Assembly: GCA_027622275.1 (NCBI GenBank) | Contig: JAQBZB010000043.1 | Location: forward strand, 1-42,740 | Direction: 5' to 3' | Length of the DNA stretch: 42,740 nt | Source: Planctomycetota bacterium | GTDB lineage: Bacteria; Planctomycetota; Planctomycetia; Pirellulales; Pirellulaceae | Shown: positions 29,436 through 37,340 of the stretch, piece by piece | Numbering within the stretch: the first letter of the stretch is position 1 | Layout: every line of letters starts with the position of its first letter | Position numbers and translations under genes: made by a program | Notes under the pieces: generated by a model | Databases searched by the model: none | Seen by the model: the letters and a program-made list of their open reading frames with translations, nothing else | Told to the model about the DNA's origin: nothing

Positions 29436-29942
29436 GTGGATCTGCACATCCGACGTTACCAGCCAACGGACTTGGAGACGATCAAACGCCTTACGCTCGA
29501 GGCGTTCGAGGGCGTTTCGATCGATCGGAACATCGAGGATGAGTTTGGCCCGATCAACAACCGCGATTGGCGTTGGCGGAAAGAACGGCATATCGATTTC
29601 GATGTCCAGCGCGATGCCGACGGCGTGTTCGTCGCCGAGATCGACGGACAGGTCGTGGGCTACATCACAACGTTCCGGGACCGCGACGCGGGGATCGGGC
29701 TGATCCCGAATCTTGCCGTCGACGCCGGCCAGCGAGGGCATGGCATCGGGCGACAGCTCATTCAACATGCGCTGAACAACTTTCGCGAGGAAGGTCTCAC
29801 GCACGCCAAGATCGAGACGCTCGACCAAAACGACGTCGGACAGGGCCTTTATCCGTCGCTCGGCTTTCGGGAAGTCGCCCGGCAAATTCATTACTGCATG
29901 GCACTCGGGCAGATGAAGGACGATGATCCCGCGACCGGTTGA
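29436..29942 (+). CDS. GNAT-family N-acetyltransferase
   Basis: A 168-residue acetyl-CoA-dependent transferase. The GTG start has GAGGA eight bases upstream. The fold markers are GVFVAEIDGQVVGYITTF (strands 2-4), LIPNLAVDAGQRGHGIGRQL (strand 4 with the Q-x-x-G-x-G acetyl-CoA loop QRGHGIG) and the C-terminal GLYPSLGFREVARQIHYCM. The substrate could be a protein N-terminus, amine or antibiotic and cannot be predicted. It stands alone between csrA and the regulator operon. Confidence 0.9.
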   Translation: MDLHIRRYQPTDLETIKRLTLEAFEGVSIDRNIEDEFGPINNRDWRWRKERHIDFDVQRDADGVFVAEIDGQVVGYITTFRDRDAGIGLIPNLAVDAGQRGHGIGRQLIQHALNNFREEGLTHAKIETLDQNDVGQGLYPSLGFREVARQIHYCMALGQMKDDDPATG

Positions 29943-29988
29943 CATCGGTGGCTTGGCTTTGTGTAACCGCACCGGCGTGGGAAGCCAC

Positions 29989-30036
29989 TTGACAAAGTGC
30001 TGCGGTGTGTATAGTGTACTGCTATACGTGGTACAC
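29989..30036 (+). promoter_or_regulatory. Promoter and palindromic operator of the GntR/ABC operon
   Basis: TTGACA at 29989-29994 and TATAGT at 30010-30015 form a promoter with a short 15-base spacer. Overlapping the -10 is GTATAG (30009-30014) paired with CTATAC (30022-30027), and a wider pair is GTGTAC (30014-30019) with GTACAC (30031-30036). YtrA-group GntR regulators bind such GT-TAC/GTA-AC palindromes, so self-repression of the operon by steric block is likely. Confidence 0.6.
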
Positions 30037-30049
30037 ATATCGAGCACCT

Positions 30050-30460
30050 ATGTTTGAGCTTCGAGTTACTCCCGGCGGAAATCGGCCGATCTATCGGCAG
30101 ATCATCGATCAAGTGCGGCAGGCCGTGGCGACGGGCGAGCTGGCCGTTGGCGATGCGCTGCCGAGCGTGCGGCAACTAGCTGAAGAGCTGGTCTTGAACC
30201 ACAACACCGTCGCCAAGGCGTACGCCGAGTTAGTCCGTGAAGGCGTCTTGGACAGTCGGCACGGGCGCGGCGTGTTTGTGGCGAAGCGGCGTCGAGTCTA
30301 TTCGGCAGGCGAGCGGAAGCGACGGTTGGATCAGGCGCTGAATGTGTTTCTGTCGGAAGCTCTGACACTCGATTACACGCCGCAGCAGATCGAAGAGGCG
30401 GTTACGAACTGGCTCGATCAGATGACCACCTCGAAAGCAAAGGACTCGGAGGTTGACTGA
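30050..30460 (+). CDS. YtrA-subfamily GntR transcriptional regulator
   Basis: A 136-residue regulator. The frame opens at 30005, but that start would place the coding region over the promoter; the ATG at 30050 (MFELRV) is preferred. The winged HTH spans about 10-80: RPIYRQIIDQVRQAVATGEL, then LPSVRQLAEELVLNHNTVAK and LDSRHGRGVFV. The short C-terminal helical part is typical of the YtrA group, whose genes lead ABC-transporter operons. It overlaps the ABC gene by one base (TGATG), so translation is coupled. It presumably represses its own operon until an envelope or small-molecule signal is present. Confidence 0.9.
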   Translation: MFELRVTPGGNRPIYRQIIDQVRQAVATGELAVGDALPSVRQLAEELVLNHNTVAKAYAELVREGVLDSRHGRGVFVAKRRRVYSAGERKRRLDQALNVFLSEALTLDYTPQQIEEAVTNWLDQMTTSKAKDSEVD

Positions 30461-31389
30461 TGCGTGAAGACAGAATTGCGATTCGAACGCGAGAGTTGAC
30501 GCGGTACTTCGGTCACAACGCGGCTTTGCGGAGCCTGACGCTGGATGTGCCGCGCGGTCAAGTCACTGCGTTGATCGGGCACAACGGAGCCGGAAAGACG
30601 ACGTTGATACGGCTGTTGCTCGGGCTGTTGCCGCCGACACGAGGACGCGCCGAACTGCTCGGCTGCGACAGCCGATCGCTGACGCCCGAGGTGCGGGCTC
30701 GTGTCGGATACTTGGCCGAAGGGCATTTCCTGTGGGGCTGGATGAAGGCCCGCGACGCCGCTCGACTACAGCGGGAAACGTTCCCGCGTTGGGACCAGCA
30801 CCTGTTCGATTCCATGCTCAAGTTCTTCGGTGTTGCGTCGAACGCACGTGTTGGGCAGATATCGCGTGGGCAGCGCGCGGGTGTTTCGCTGGCGATGACT
30901 TTGGCGACGGACCCAGAGTTGTTGGTGCTGGACGATCCGTCGATGGGACTAGATCCGGTGGCGCGGCGAGCACTGGTCGAAGGATTGTTGGCGTTTGCAC
31001 GTCGAGATGATCGAACGATTTTGGTCTGTACGCATTTGCTCGATGATGTGGAACGCTTGGCGGATCGCATTGCGATCGTTAGCCACGGCCGCCTGCTCGT
31101 TGATTCAGGATTATCCGAGTTTCGCGAGCGTGTTTGTGGCTGGACGCTTGATGCTGAGTTCGGGGCGCAACAAGCCGCACAGATCCCTGGACTGATCGAC
31201 TCGCGACAGACCCGCGAACGGACGCACTTGGTGGTCGCCGATCCCGATTTAGAAACAGAAGCAGCGATCCAACGGATCAGCGGCACGGCTCGCCGCGAGG
31301 AGTTGACTTTGGAAGACGCCGTCCTGGCGTATCTGCGGCCGGCCGCAATGGTCGGTTCGATTTCCGATGCTTTGGAGGACGCCCGATGA
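30460..31389 (+). CDS. ABC transporter ATP-binding protein
   Basis: A 309-residue nucleotide-binding subunit. Walker A is GHNGAGKTT (40-48), the signature is SRGQR (about 134-138, instead of SGGQ), Walker B is LLVLDDPSMGLD (about 152-163) and the switch His is in CTHLLDD. The residue after the Walker B Asp is Asp, not the usual catalytic Glu, so hydrolysis may be slow; this variant does occur in some ABC-2-type ATPases. The last 80 or so residues are a helical and beta extension. Overlaps with the regulator and the membrane gene on either side show a three-gene unit. Confidence 0.92.
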   Translation: MREDRIAIRTRELTRYFGHNAALRSLTLDVPRGQVTALIGHNGAGKTTLIRLLLGLLPPTRGRAELLGCDSRSLTPEVRARVGYLAEGHFLWGWMKARDAARLQRETFPRWDQHLFDSMLKFFGVASNARVGQISRGQRAGVSLAMTLATDPELLVLDDPSMGLDPVARRALVEGLLAFARRDDRTILVCTHLLDDVERLADRIAIVSHGRLLVDSGLSEFRERVCGWTLDAEFGAQQAAQIPGLIDSRQTRERTHLVVADPDLETEAAIQRISGTARREELTLEDAVLAYLRPAAMVGSISDALEDAR

Positions 31390-33581
31390 AAACGATCCTC
31401 TGGAAAGAGTTGCGCGAGAATGCTCGCTGGGTTCCTTTGGGCATCATCCCAATGATCATTGTCCTGGTCCTTAAATGGCGAAGTAATGAACTGATTTTCG
31501 ACGCCTCCGAATATGGGAGTTCGCTGAGTCTGAGTTCGCTGGTCGGGCTGGTGGCGGGAGGCATTGCCGTCTGCTTGGGGCTGATTCAATCTTGGCCGGA
31601 CCAGCGCCCCGCAGCACGCGCCTTGCTGCTGCACCGCGGCATCACCGCGGATGCAGCGTTCTGCGGAAAGCTGCTGGCCGGCCTGTTGCTTTACGCGACG
31701 GCGGTGTTTGTGCCGCTGCTAGGGATGGCGGCTTTCATTACCTCCGTCGGAATTGAACATCGAGCCGCCTCGCCCGGTGCGCTGCTTCCAGCTGCGTTGA
31801 TCTCCGTAGCGGCCTTTAGCTGTTGGCCGGCGAGCCTACTCATCGTGCAACGCGATGCCCGGTTCTGGGGAAGCCGCCTGCTGCCTGGCCTGACTGCGGC
31901 GCTGGCAGTATTCGCTTGCGGAGCGACCATGCACGAGGTGCTTTGGCTCGCCATTACGATCGCGGTGGTGACACTTGTCGCTTTCCTCGCGGCCGCGCGA
32001 AGCGTCTTCGTGAACAGCAGTCACATCGCGACCGGAAACGGCCGCGCCTACATCGCGATTGCCGTCACTGTGGCTTTGCTCACGCTGATGATGTGCGCGA
32101 TGTCGATGATCGAATCGTATCGGACCCAAGTCGCTCATTCGGGAGGCGAAGCCGTAAGTCGCCAGTACGTCGTGGAATTCGGGCCCGACGGGCGGCCGTG
32201 GCTGACTCGCACAAGTTACACGTGGAGCAGTGGCATGAATAAACTCGATCAAGTTGCAAAGATGGTGCCACATCGATCGGTACGCGATCAGCTTCAACCG
32301 GTCGAAGACTCGTGGGAGCCATTGCGAAAGTGGTCGCCTTATCGACACGAGTACTACAATCCAAAATCCTTGCTAGGGGGGCGGTTTGCTCGTCTTAACC
32401 AAGCGACCATATTTCTCGATTCGAATGACGCGTTGAATCGGACGTGGGTTTTCGACGCCAAACGCGATGCGGTCCTGGTATACCGGTCTGAATGGCGGAC
32501 TCGATTTCGGCTGGAAGCAATCTTGCTACCGCCCGCTTCGGTCGGGTCTTTCGGGCAAGTACAAAACCCGGGATCTGTCGACGCCGCTGGCAACTTTACA
32601 CTGGTCTCATCAACAGGGGTGTACCGAGTCCCTGGCTCCGGCGCCGAGGTCGAGACGATCTATGCCGTACCACAGGCGTCGTCGTTTCTCGGTTCTGCGA
32701 CGATTTCCTTCACGACGGCGCAAGCGCTTCCGCGGGGCTACTTAATAGGGCTGATGGTGCGTCTGAGTGAACGAGTTGTTCTACTGAACAGCGGCTCCGA
32801 TGCTGACGCTGCGTCGCGGCCCGAGGCATTGGGCGCATTTAGTGGCTTGGGAGAGGTATTTGCCACCGAAGTCCACCTTCCGAATGAATTGGCAACAGCG
32901 GATCGAATCAGTATCTCCAGAGACCCAACCATTGCTGACTCTTATGTCGGCCTGGTGGAAGATTGGGGTCGGTCCGATCTCGGCGGCAGTTGGTTTCGAT
33001 TCGACAAGGAAGGGCGGATCGAAGAGCAGGATCGATACGAAGAGAGTCCGGTTTCCGCCGTCGCCTCCGGAAATATCGCAGCTGTGGCCTCGATACCACC
33101 GGCCTTCCTTGCGTTCGGAGTTGCGCTAGTCGCCATCGAGAATCGTAGTGGCAACGGCATTCGAGAGGCGTGGGAATACACGAAGACTTATCCTGCCCAC
33201 ACGGCGCTGATCGTTTTCCTTGGCATGTTGCAGCCGACCATTGGAATTCCCCTGGCGTTTTGGGCAGCGCGACGACGCAGACTCGACAAGCGGGCCACAA
33301 GGCGGTGGATCTGCTGGGCCTTCTGGTTCGGTCCTTGCGGCAGCTTGGCACTGCTTGCCGTCTATCCGCGGCTTATACGTGAGCCGTGCAATGTCTGCCA
33401 GCGCCCCGCGCGAATCGACCTCGCGAGCTGTGAACATTGCGGTCACTCGCTCGATGAGACGCCACAGACCGGTATCGAGATTTTCGACCAAGGCCAAGGT
33501 GGCGGTAGCACGGGCGGCTCGTCTACATCACCCGACGTAAACGTCGGGCCTAGTGTCGGCTACGCCGGGAAAGGACCGTAA
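31386..33581 (+). CDS. Large ABC-linked membrane protein with extracytoplasmic domain and C-terminal zinc ribbon
   Basis: A 731-residue protein that starts inside the end of the ATPase gene (ATGA overlap), so it is the likely permease partner. MKTILWKELRENARWVPLG resembles ABC-2 permease N-termini. About six or seven TM helices lie in residues 15-246. A soluble, beta-rich segment of about 300 residues (about 250-555) follows and should face outside. Two or three more helices come at about 565-662 (HTALIVFLGMLQPTIGIPLA, WICWAFWFGPCGSLALLAVY). CNVCQRPARIDLASCEHCGH near 667 is a four-Cys zinc ribbon, followed by a Gly/Ser-rich tail. I do not recognise the extracytoplasmic domain. The substrate is unknown. 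Confidence 0.82.
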   Translation: MKTILWKELRENARWVPLGIIPMIIVLVLKWRSNELIFDASEYGSSLSLSSLVGLVAGGIAVCLGLIQSWPDQRPAARALLLHRGITADAAFCGKLLAGLLLYATAVFVPLLGMAAFITSVGIEHRAASPGALLPAALISVAAFSCWPASLLIVQRDARFWGSRLLPGLTAALAVFACGATMHEVLWLAITIAVVTLVAFLAAARSVFVNSSHIATGNGRAYIAIAVTVALLTLMMCAMSMIESYRTQVAHSGGEAVSRQYVVEFGPDGRPWLTRTSYTWSSGMNKLDQVAKMVPHRSVRDQLQPVEDSWEPLRKWSPYRHEYYNPKSLLGGRFARLNQATIFLDSNDALNRTWVFDAKRDAVLVYRSEWRTRFRLEAILLPPASVGSFGQVQNPGSVDAAGNFTLVSSTGVYRVPGSGAEVETIYAVPQASSFLGSATISFTTAQALPRGYLIGLMVRLSERVVLLNSGSDADAASRPEALGAFSGLGEVFATEVHLPNELATADRISISRDPTIADSYVGLVEDWGRSDLGGSWFRFDKEGRIEEQDRYEESPVSAVASGNIAAVASIPPAFLAFGVALVAIENRSGNGIREAWEYTKTYPAHTALIVFLGMLQPTIGIPLAFWAARRRRLDKRATRRWICWAFWFGPCGSLALLAVYPRLIREPCNVCQRPARIDLASCEHCGHSLDETPQTGIEIFDQGQGGGSTGGSSTSPDVNVGPSVGYAGKGP

Positions 33582-33645
33582 ACGGTCCAGGAGCGTTCCC
33601 AATTAGTAGGCGTGCGTGAAGAACATTTATCCGGCAGATCGCTAA

Positions 33646-33830
33646 GGCCCGCAGGGCCGAAACATCCATTGCCGGGGTCGTCAGGCCCCGGTTCCAGCCC
33701 CTGCAGGGGACGAAACCCCGCAGGGGTGACACAGCACCAACCGCTTTGCATGGTGTCGATCCTTCGCGCCTTACATGGTCTTCCAGATTTTCCGGGGCTT
33801 GACAGCCCCGGCAAGGGATATACCGGCCGG
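33646..33830. repeat. Cluster of GC-rich short hairpins
   Basis: Within 185 bases there are GGCCC/GGGCC (33646-33658), CCGGGG/CCCCGG (33672-33691), the palindrome CCCCTGCAGGGG (33698-33709), CCCC/GGGG around GCA (33716-33726), the 8-bp stem CCGGGGCT/AGCCCCGG with loop TGAC (33792-33811), and CCGGCCGG (33823-33830). Before them GGACCGT-AA-ACGGTCC (33573-33588) spans the stop codon of the membrane gene. Reading frames through this region are not gene-like. It could be a dispersed palindromic repeat cluster or a structured 3' RNA. Confidence 0.65.
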
Positions 33831-33861
33831 GCACACAACGAAGTTGGGTCGGGGCCGAGGA

Positions 33862-34052
33862 ACAAAACGGAAACGCTCCACGCTACGGGTTACTTGCGCA
33901 ACATTACGATCAAGGCCGATACTTCGAGGACATCTCCAGCCAACGAGGCATTGCTTGGAAACGGAAGAAGCCGCCGAGAATGAGGTGGACGAGGCTTACT
34001 GGGGACCACACAAATGCGAACTTAAAACCTTGCGGTCGGGCAGACGCAAGGA
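33862..34052. other. Spacer with possible coding remnant
   Basis: Between the hairpin cluster and the MITE-like element. One plus-strand frame without a start codon reads GNAPRYGLLAQHYDQGRYFE and then DISSQRGIAWKRKKPPRM, with codons like the neighbouring genes, and stays open to about 34072. I do not recognise it. It may be the stub of a lost gene or chance. Confidence 0.25.
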
Positions 34053-34232
34053 CTAGCCCGGATTATTCATGAACCCGTCAGGATTCTTCAAAATATACGT
34101 TTGTGAAAGGAGTTACGGCTATCTTGCAAAAAACACGGCGCAAATCAGCCGCCACGCGCTAGCGTGCGGTTCCCTCGAAGTTCGCGAGAACCGCAGGCTA
34201 GCGCCAGGCGGCTGATGAATAATCCGGGCTAG
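34053..34232. mobile_element. MITE-like element with 18-bp terminal inverted repeats
   Basis: CTAGCCCGGATTATTCAT at 34053-34070 is the exact reverse complement of 34215-34232. The enclosed 144 bp code for nothing and hold an imperfect 29-bp hairpin (34144-34172 with 34188-34216, 26 of 29 paired, 15-base loop). The outermost CTAG on both sides could be a 4-bp target duplication, leaving 14-bp ends. A 31-base piece of the right half recurs at 40726-40756, so the sequence is mobile or amplified. The mobilising transposase is not in the window. Confidence 0.65.
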
Positions 34233-34272
34233 CTGAGTCCGCAAGAACTCAGCCCCCGGGCGCAAGAAGAAT

Positions 34273-34292
34273 CTGAGTTTTTGCAAACTCAG
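34273..34292 (-). terminator. Intrinsic-terminator-like hairpin after the efflux operon
   Basis: CTGAGTTT (34273-34280) and AAACTCAG (34285-34292) form a perfect 8-bp stem with a 4-base loop, 13 bp past the TolC-type gene stop on the minus strand. ATTCTTCTT follows on that strand as an imperfect U-tract. A second stem, GCTGAGT/ACTCAGC, lies at 34232-34253 and may back it up. Confidence 0.55.
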
Positions 34293-34305
34293 CTCCGGTC
34301 GGCAA

Positions 34306-35934
34306 TCACGGTTGTTCCGCCGCATGTGGCGGCAGGCCGATGGCTCGCAGTAGCTCAAGCTGCGCTGCGTTGTAGGACACCACGGTGTCGAGCTGCTCGA
34401 GGCGAGCATCGACGAACGCGTTGATCGCTTGCTGGGCTTCGATGGGGCGCAATACCGCGCCGCGGATTCCTTCGAAGTTCAGTGTCAAGGCGCGATCGGC
34501 GGCTTCGACCTCGGTTGCCACAGCCGCGATCTGTTGCTGGCGAGATTGCACGCGGCTGTACGCTTCGGTGACCTGCGCGGCGACGGTGTCTCGTGCTTGC
34601 TCGCTGGCGAGGTGCGCCTGGCGATGACGGCTGTCTTGCAGGCGGCGACGAGCTGCATTGCCGAAGCCGAAGTTCTCGAGTTGCCAGACGGCAGCCACGT
34701 CGAAGTCCGTCTTGTCACCGAAGTTTGCGATATTAGAACCGCCACTGCCGCCAAAACCGCCGCCATTGAACCCGGCGTAGACGTTCGGCAACAAGGGCCG
34801 CCAATGCTCTTGATCCACACGAGTGTACGATTCAGCCAACATCGATTCCTGGCGCGATACTTCTGGCCGGGCCGCAATCGCTTGGCCAATCAAGTCGTCC
34901 AGCGCATCATCTGGGCTCACCAAGTCAATCGGAATCGCCTGCTGATCCGTTGGCAGCAGCGTGATCGTCGGGTCGAGTCGAAGGAGGCGAGCGAGCGAGG
35001 CGGAGCCAACCTGTTCGTCCTCGAGGCTGCGCAACAACTCACGCCGCTGACTCGCTAACGCGGCCGCGGCTCGGAGTGTATCGGCTTCGTAGCCCTCTCC
35101 CGAGCGGGAGAAGTCCGCGGTGATCTTGGCAAGGCGTTCGGAGTGCTGGACTGCGTCTTCGAGGATCGACGCGCGCGACTTCGCTCGTACGAGTTGCAAG
35201 TATCCGACCGCGACCTGCAAGAGTGTGTCGTTAAACACCGCAGCCTCGTCCGCTTCCGCGGCGTCAGCGGCTTGACGTGCCGCCAACGGGTCGAACAGCA
35301 CGTCGGCCAACGAGAGATTGACGAACATGCGAGCCGGTCCGCTCGATCCGCCTGGCAGGGGTGCCCCGCCCAAGCCAACTCCACCGCCGACAAACAGCGA
35401 GCTGCGGCTGATCTGCGACACGTTGCCTTCGGTTGCTTGCAGTTGGCCATCGTGCTGGTTGTAGACGACTCCCAGGTTCAACGACGGAATCCAGCGGGCG
35501 TCGGCTGTATTGATGCTGGCATACGCCTGTTCCACCCGCTCCGACGCTAAAGCAATCTGTAGATTATTCGCGCCAGCCAGATGTAAAGCGGTCGGCAAGT
35601 CGATCGGAAACTGGTTCGCTTCGGGTTGCGCCGGATCGGGAAGCGATTCGAGTTCACCGGAGCTGTCGACTGGTGGAGGATCGATGTGCGACGCAAATTC
35701 AACAACCGGAGGCTGTTGACCCGGCAGAGTCGCGGTCGTCTTCGCAGCTTGATCCATTGTCTTCGACACGTGCAACGGCGACGTGATCGCGATGTCATGT
35801 TTTGTTGGTGGACTGACGCAGCCCGCTAGCGCCGCGACGACGCCAACCAGCGATAACCAGAAGGCACGACGACATCGACGAGCCAGCAGCTCGGATGTAT
35901 CAGGGACTTCATCAGTGAGTCGCTCTACAGTCAT
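34306..35934 (-). CDS. TolC-family outer-membrane efflux lipoprotein
   Basis: The outer-membrane channel of the tripartite pump, 542 residues from the ATG at 35934; a TTG at 35946 overlapping the adaptor stop is the alternative. A TM-like stretch WLSLVGVVAALAGC ends in a lipobox, so it is lipid-anchored. Two TolC/OEP repeats follow: LPTALHLAGANNLQIALASE near 115, and AIAARPEVSRQESMLAESYT near 350. Helical hairpins with many Ala, Gln and Arg fill the rest. A Gly-rich loop (GGGFGGSGGSN) probably faces outside. It is the third gene of the efflux operon, and a terminator hairpin follows. Confidence 0.92.
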   Translation of the reverse strand: MTVERLTDEVPDTSELLARRCRRAFWLSLVGVVAALAGCVSPPTKHDIAITSPLHVSKTMDQAAKTTATLPGQQPPVVEFASHIDPPPVDSSGELESLPDPAQPEANQFPIDLPTALHLAGANNLQIALASERVEQAYASINTADARWIPSLNLGVVYNQHDGQLQATEGNVSQISRSSLFVGGGVGLGGAPLPGGSSGPARMFVNLSLADVLFDPLAARQAADAAEADEAAVFNDTLLQVAVGYLQLVRAKSRASILEDAVQHSERLAKITADFSRSGEGYEADTLRAAAALASQRRELLRSLEDEQVGSASLARLLRLDPTITLLPTDQQAIPIDLVSPDDALDDLIGQAIAARPEVSRQESMLAESYTRVDQEHWRPLLPNVYAGFNGGGFGGSGGSNIANFGDKTDFDVAAVWQLENFGFGNAARRRLQDSRHRQAHLASEQARDTVAAQVTEAYSRVQSRQQQIAAVATEVEAADRALTLNFEGIRGAVLRPIEAQQAINAFVDARLEQLDTVVSYNAAQLELLRAIGLPPHAAEQP

Positions 35935-35942
35935 CGTTACTC

Positions 35943-37316
35943 TCAAGGACTAGATCCATCCGGCGAGTTCGCCGTCGCGACCTGTTGTCCGTCGGACAAC
36001 TGCCCGCCGCCAGATCGCACAACGGTCTCGCCACCAGCCAATCCGGATGCGATTCCGACGATCGCACCGTCTGCAAAGTTTGTTGTCACCGCTCGCCGCT
36101 TACACGTCGATCCTTCCAAAACGTAGACAAACAATCCTTCGTCGTCGGTCATCACCGCGGACGACGGGACCGTCGGCACATCTTTGAACTCGTTCAGGAT
36201 CAGCGTGACGTAACCGTAGTATCCTGGCGACAGCCGATGATCCGCGTTGGGCAGATCAATCTCGACGCGCATGGTGCGCGAGGTTGGATCGAGCGTGGAC
36301 GAGTACCGCGTCACCGTGCCTGGGACAGTTTCACCGGGGAGAGCATTGATCCGGCCAAAGACCGCGCGGTCACCACGATCGAGCCATTGCACTTCGTCCA
36401 TCGGCAAGTCGATTCTCAGGCGGACGACCGACGTAGCGGTGACGGTGAGCAGCGGCTTGGCACCGCTGTTTCCCTCGGCAGGTTGAATGAACGCGCCGGG
36501 ATCGACCATTCGTTTGGTGACCAATCCGGCGAACGGCGCTCGGATCGTGGCGTATTCGTTCATGGTCTTCGTCTTCTCGAGGTCCGCGATCGCAACCGTC
36601 ACGCGCGACTCGGCACTCGCGGAGTCGAAGCGTGCCTTTTCGACGTCCAGCTTCACCGCGACAAGTTCCGCTTCCGCGCTGCGGATGCGTGCGTCGGCGG
36701 ACTTCAATGCCGCCGCCGCTGCTTCGAGATTGAACTTGGCTTCGTCCAGCTTCTTTGCCAGCAACGATCCACTGTCTACCAGTTCCTTGGTGCGCTCGAA
36801 CTCGGCTTGCCGCAGCCTGTGCGTTGCTTCCTTCTCGCTACGTTGTGTCTTGGCCTCGTCGACGGCCGCTTCACCACTGGCGATGCGCGCCTCGGCTTGC
36901 CGGATGCCGGCTTCCGTCTGTTGGACCATCGCTTGGGCACTTTTGAAAGAAGCCTGCTGATGGTCCAGTTCCTTGGCCATTTCCGGGATCGAAAGACGAG
37001 CGAGGACTTGACCGGCTTCGACTCGATCTCCGATGTCAACCGTAATCTCTTCGAGAAAGCCACCTACTTTTGCATACAAGTCGACCGTTTCGTCGCCCTC
37101 GATGGTACCGGACATCTCGATCGACTGGGCGAGATCCTGCCTTGTCACAGTGACCGTTTCAACGCGAGTCGGACCGGCGGGAGCTTGCCCGATTTCAGGT
37201 TTGTGATTTCGATCGCCGCACCCGGCAAGCGTGGCCAATGGCAAGGCACAGATGCCGAGACAAATAGCGGCCCACTGGTGAGTGTTTCGTTGCGATCGTT
37301 GTTGAAGATGGTTCAT
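35943..37316 (-). CDS. RND efflux periplasmic adaptor (membrane fusion) lipoprotein
   Basis: A 457-residue adaptor linking the RND permease to the outer-membrane channel. The N-terminus ends in LATLAGC, a lipobox. The first lipoyl half is SGTIEGDETVDLYAKVGGFL with VDIGDRVEAGQVLARL; a long coiled coil (KSAQAMVQQTEAGIRQAEAR onward to about 255) is followed by the second lipoyl half YATIRAPFAGLVTKRMVDPG and then a beta-barrel and membrane-proximal domain ending at the C-terminus. It is longer in the coiled coil than minimal AcrA-type adaptors. It lies 24 bp after the permease gene and overlaps or abuts the TolC-type gene. Confidence 0.93.
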   Translation of the reverse strand: MNHLQQRSQRNTHQWAAICLGICALPLATLAGCGDRNHKPEIGQAPAGPTRVETVTVTRQDLAQSIEMSGTIEGDETVDLYAKVGGFLEEITVDIGDRVEAGQVLARLSIPEMAKELDHQQASFKSAQAMVQQTEAGIRQAEARIASGEAAVDEAKTQRSEKEATHRLRQAEFERTKELVDSGSLLAKKLDEAKFNLEAAAAALKSADARIRSAEAELVAVKLDVEKARFDSASAESRVTVAIADLEKTKTMNEYATIRAPFAGLVTKRMVDPGAFIQPAEGNSGAKPLLTVTATSVVRLRIDLPMDEVQWLDRGDRAVFGRINALPGETVPGTVTRYSSTLDPTSRTMRVEIDLPNADHRLSPGYYGYVTLILNEFKDVPTVPSSAVMTDDEGLFVYVLEGSTCKRRAVTTNFADGAIVGIASGLAGGETVVRSGGGQLSDGQQVATANSPDGSSP

Positions 37317-37340
37317 CGTGAGATATCCCCGCGCGGGTTG

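Noticed and set aside
33612-33983. 123-codon plus-strand frame after the membrane gene
   Set aside because: It runs through a cluster of GC palindromes and gives low-complexity Pro/Gly/Arg sequence; no ribosome site.
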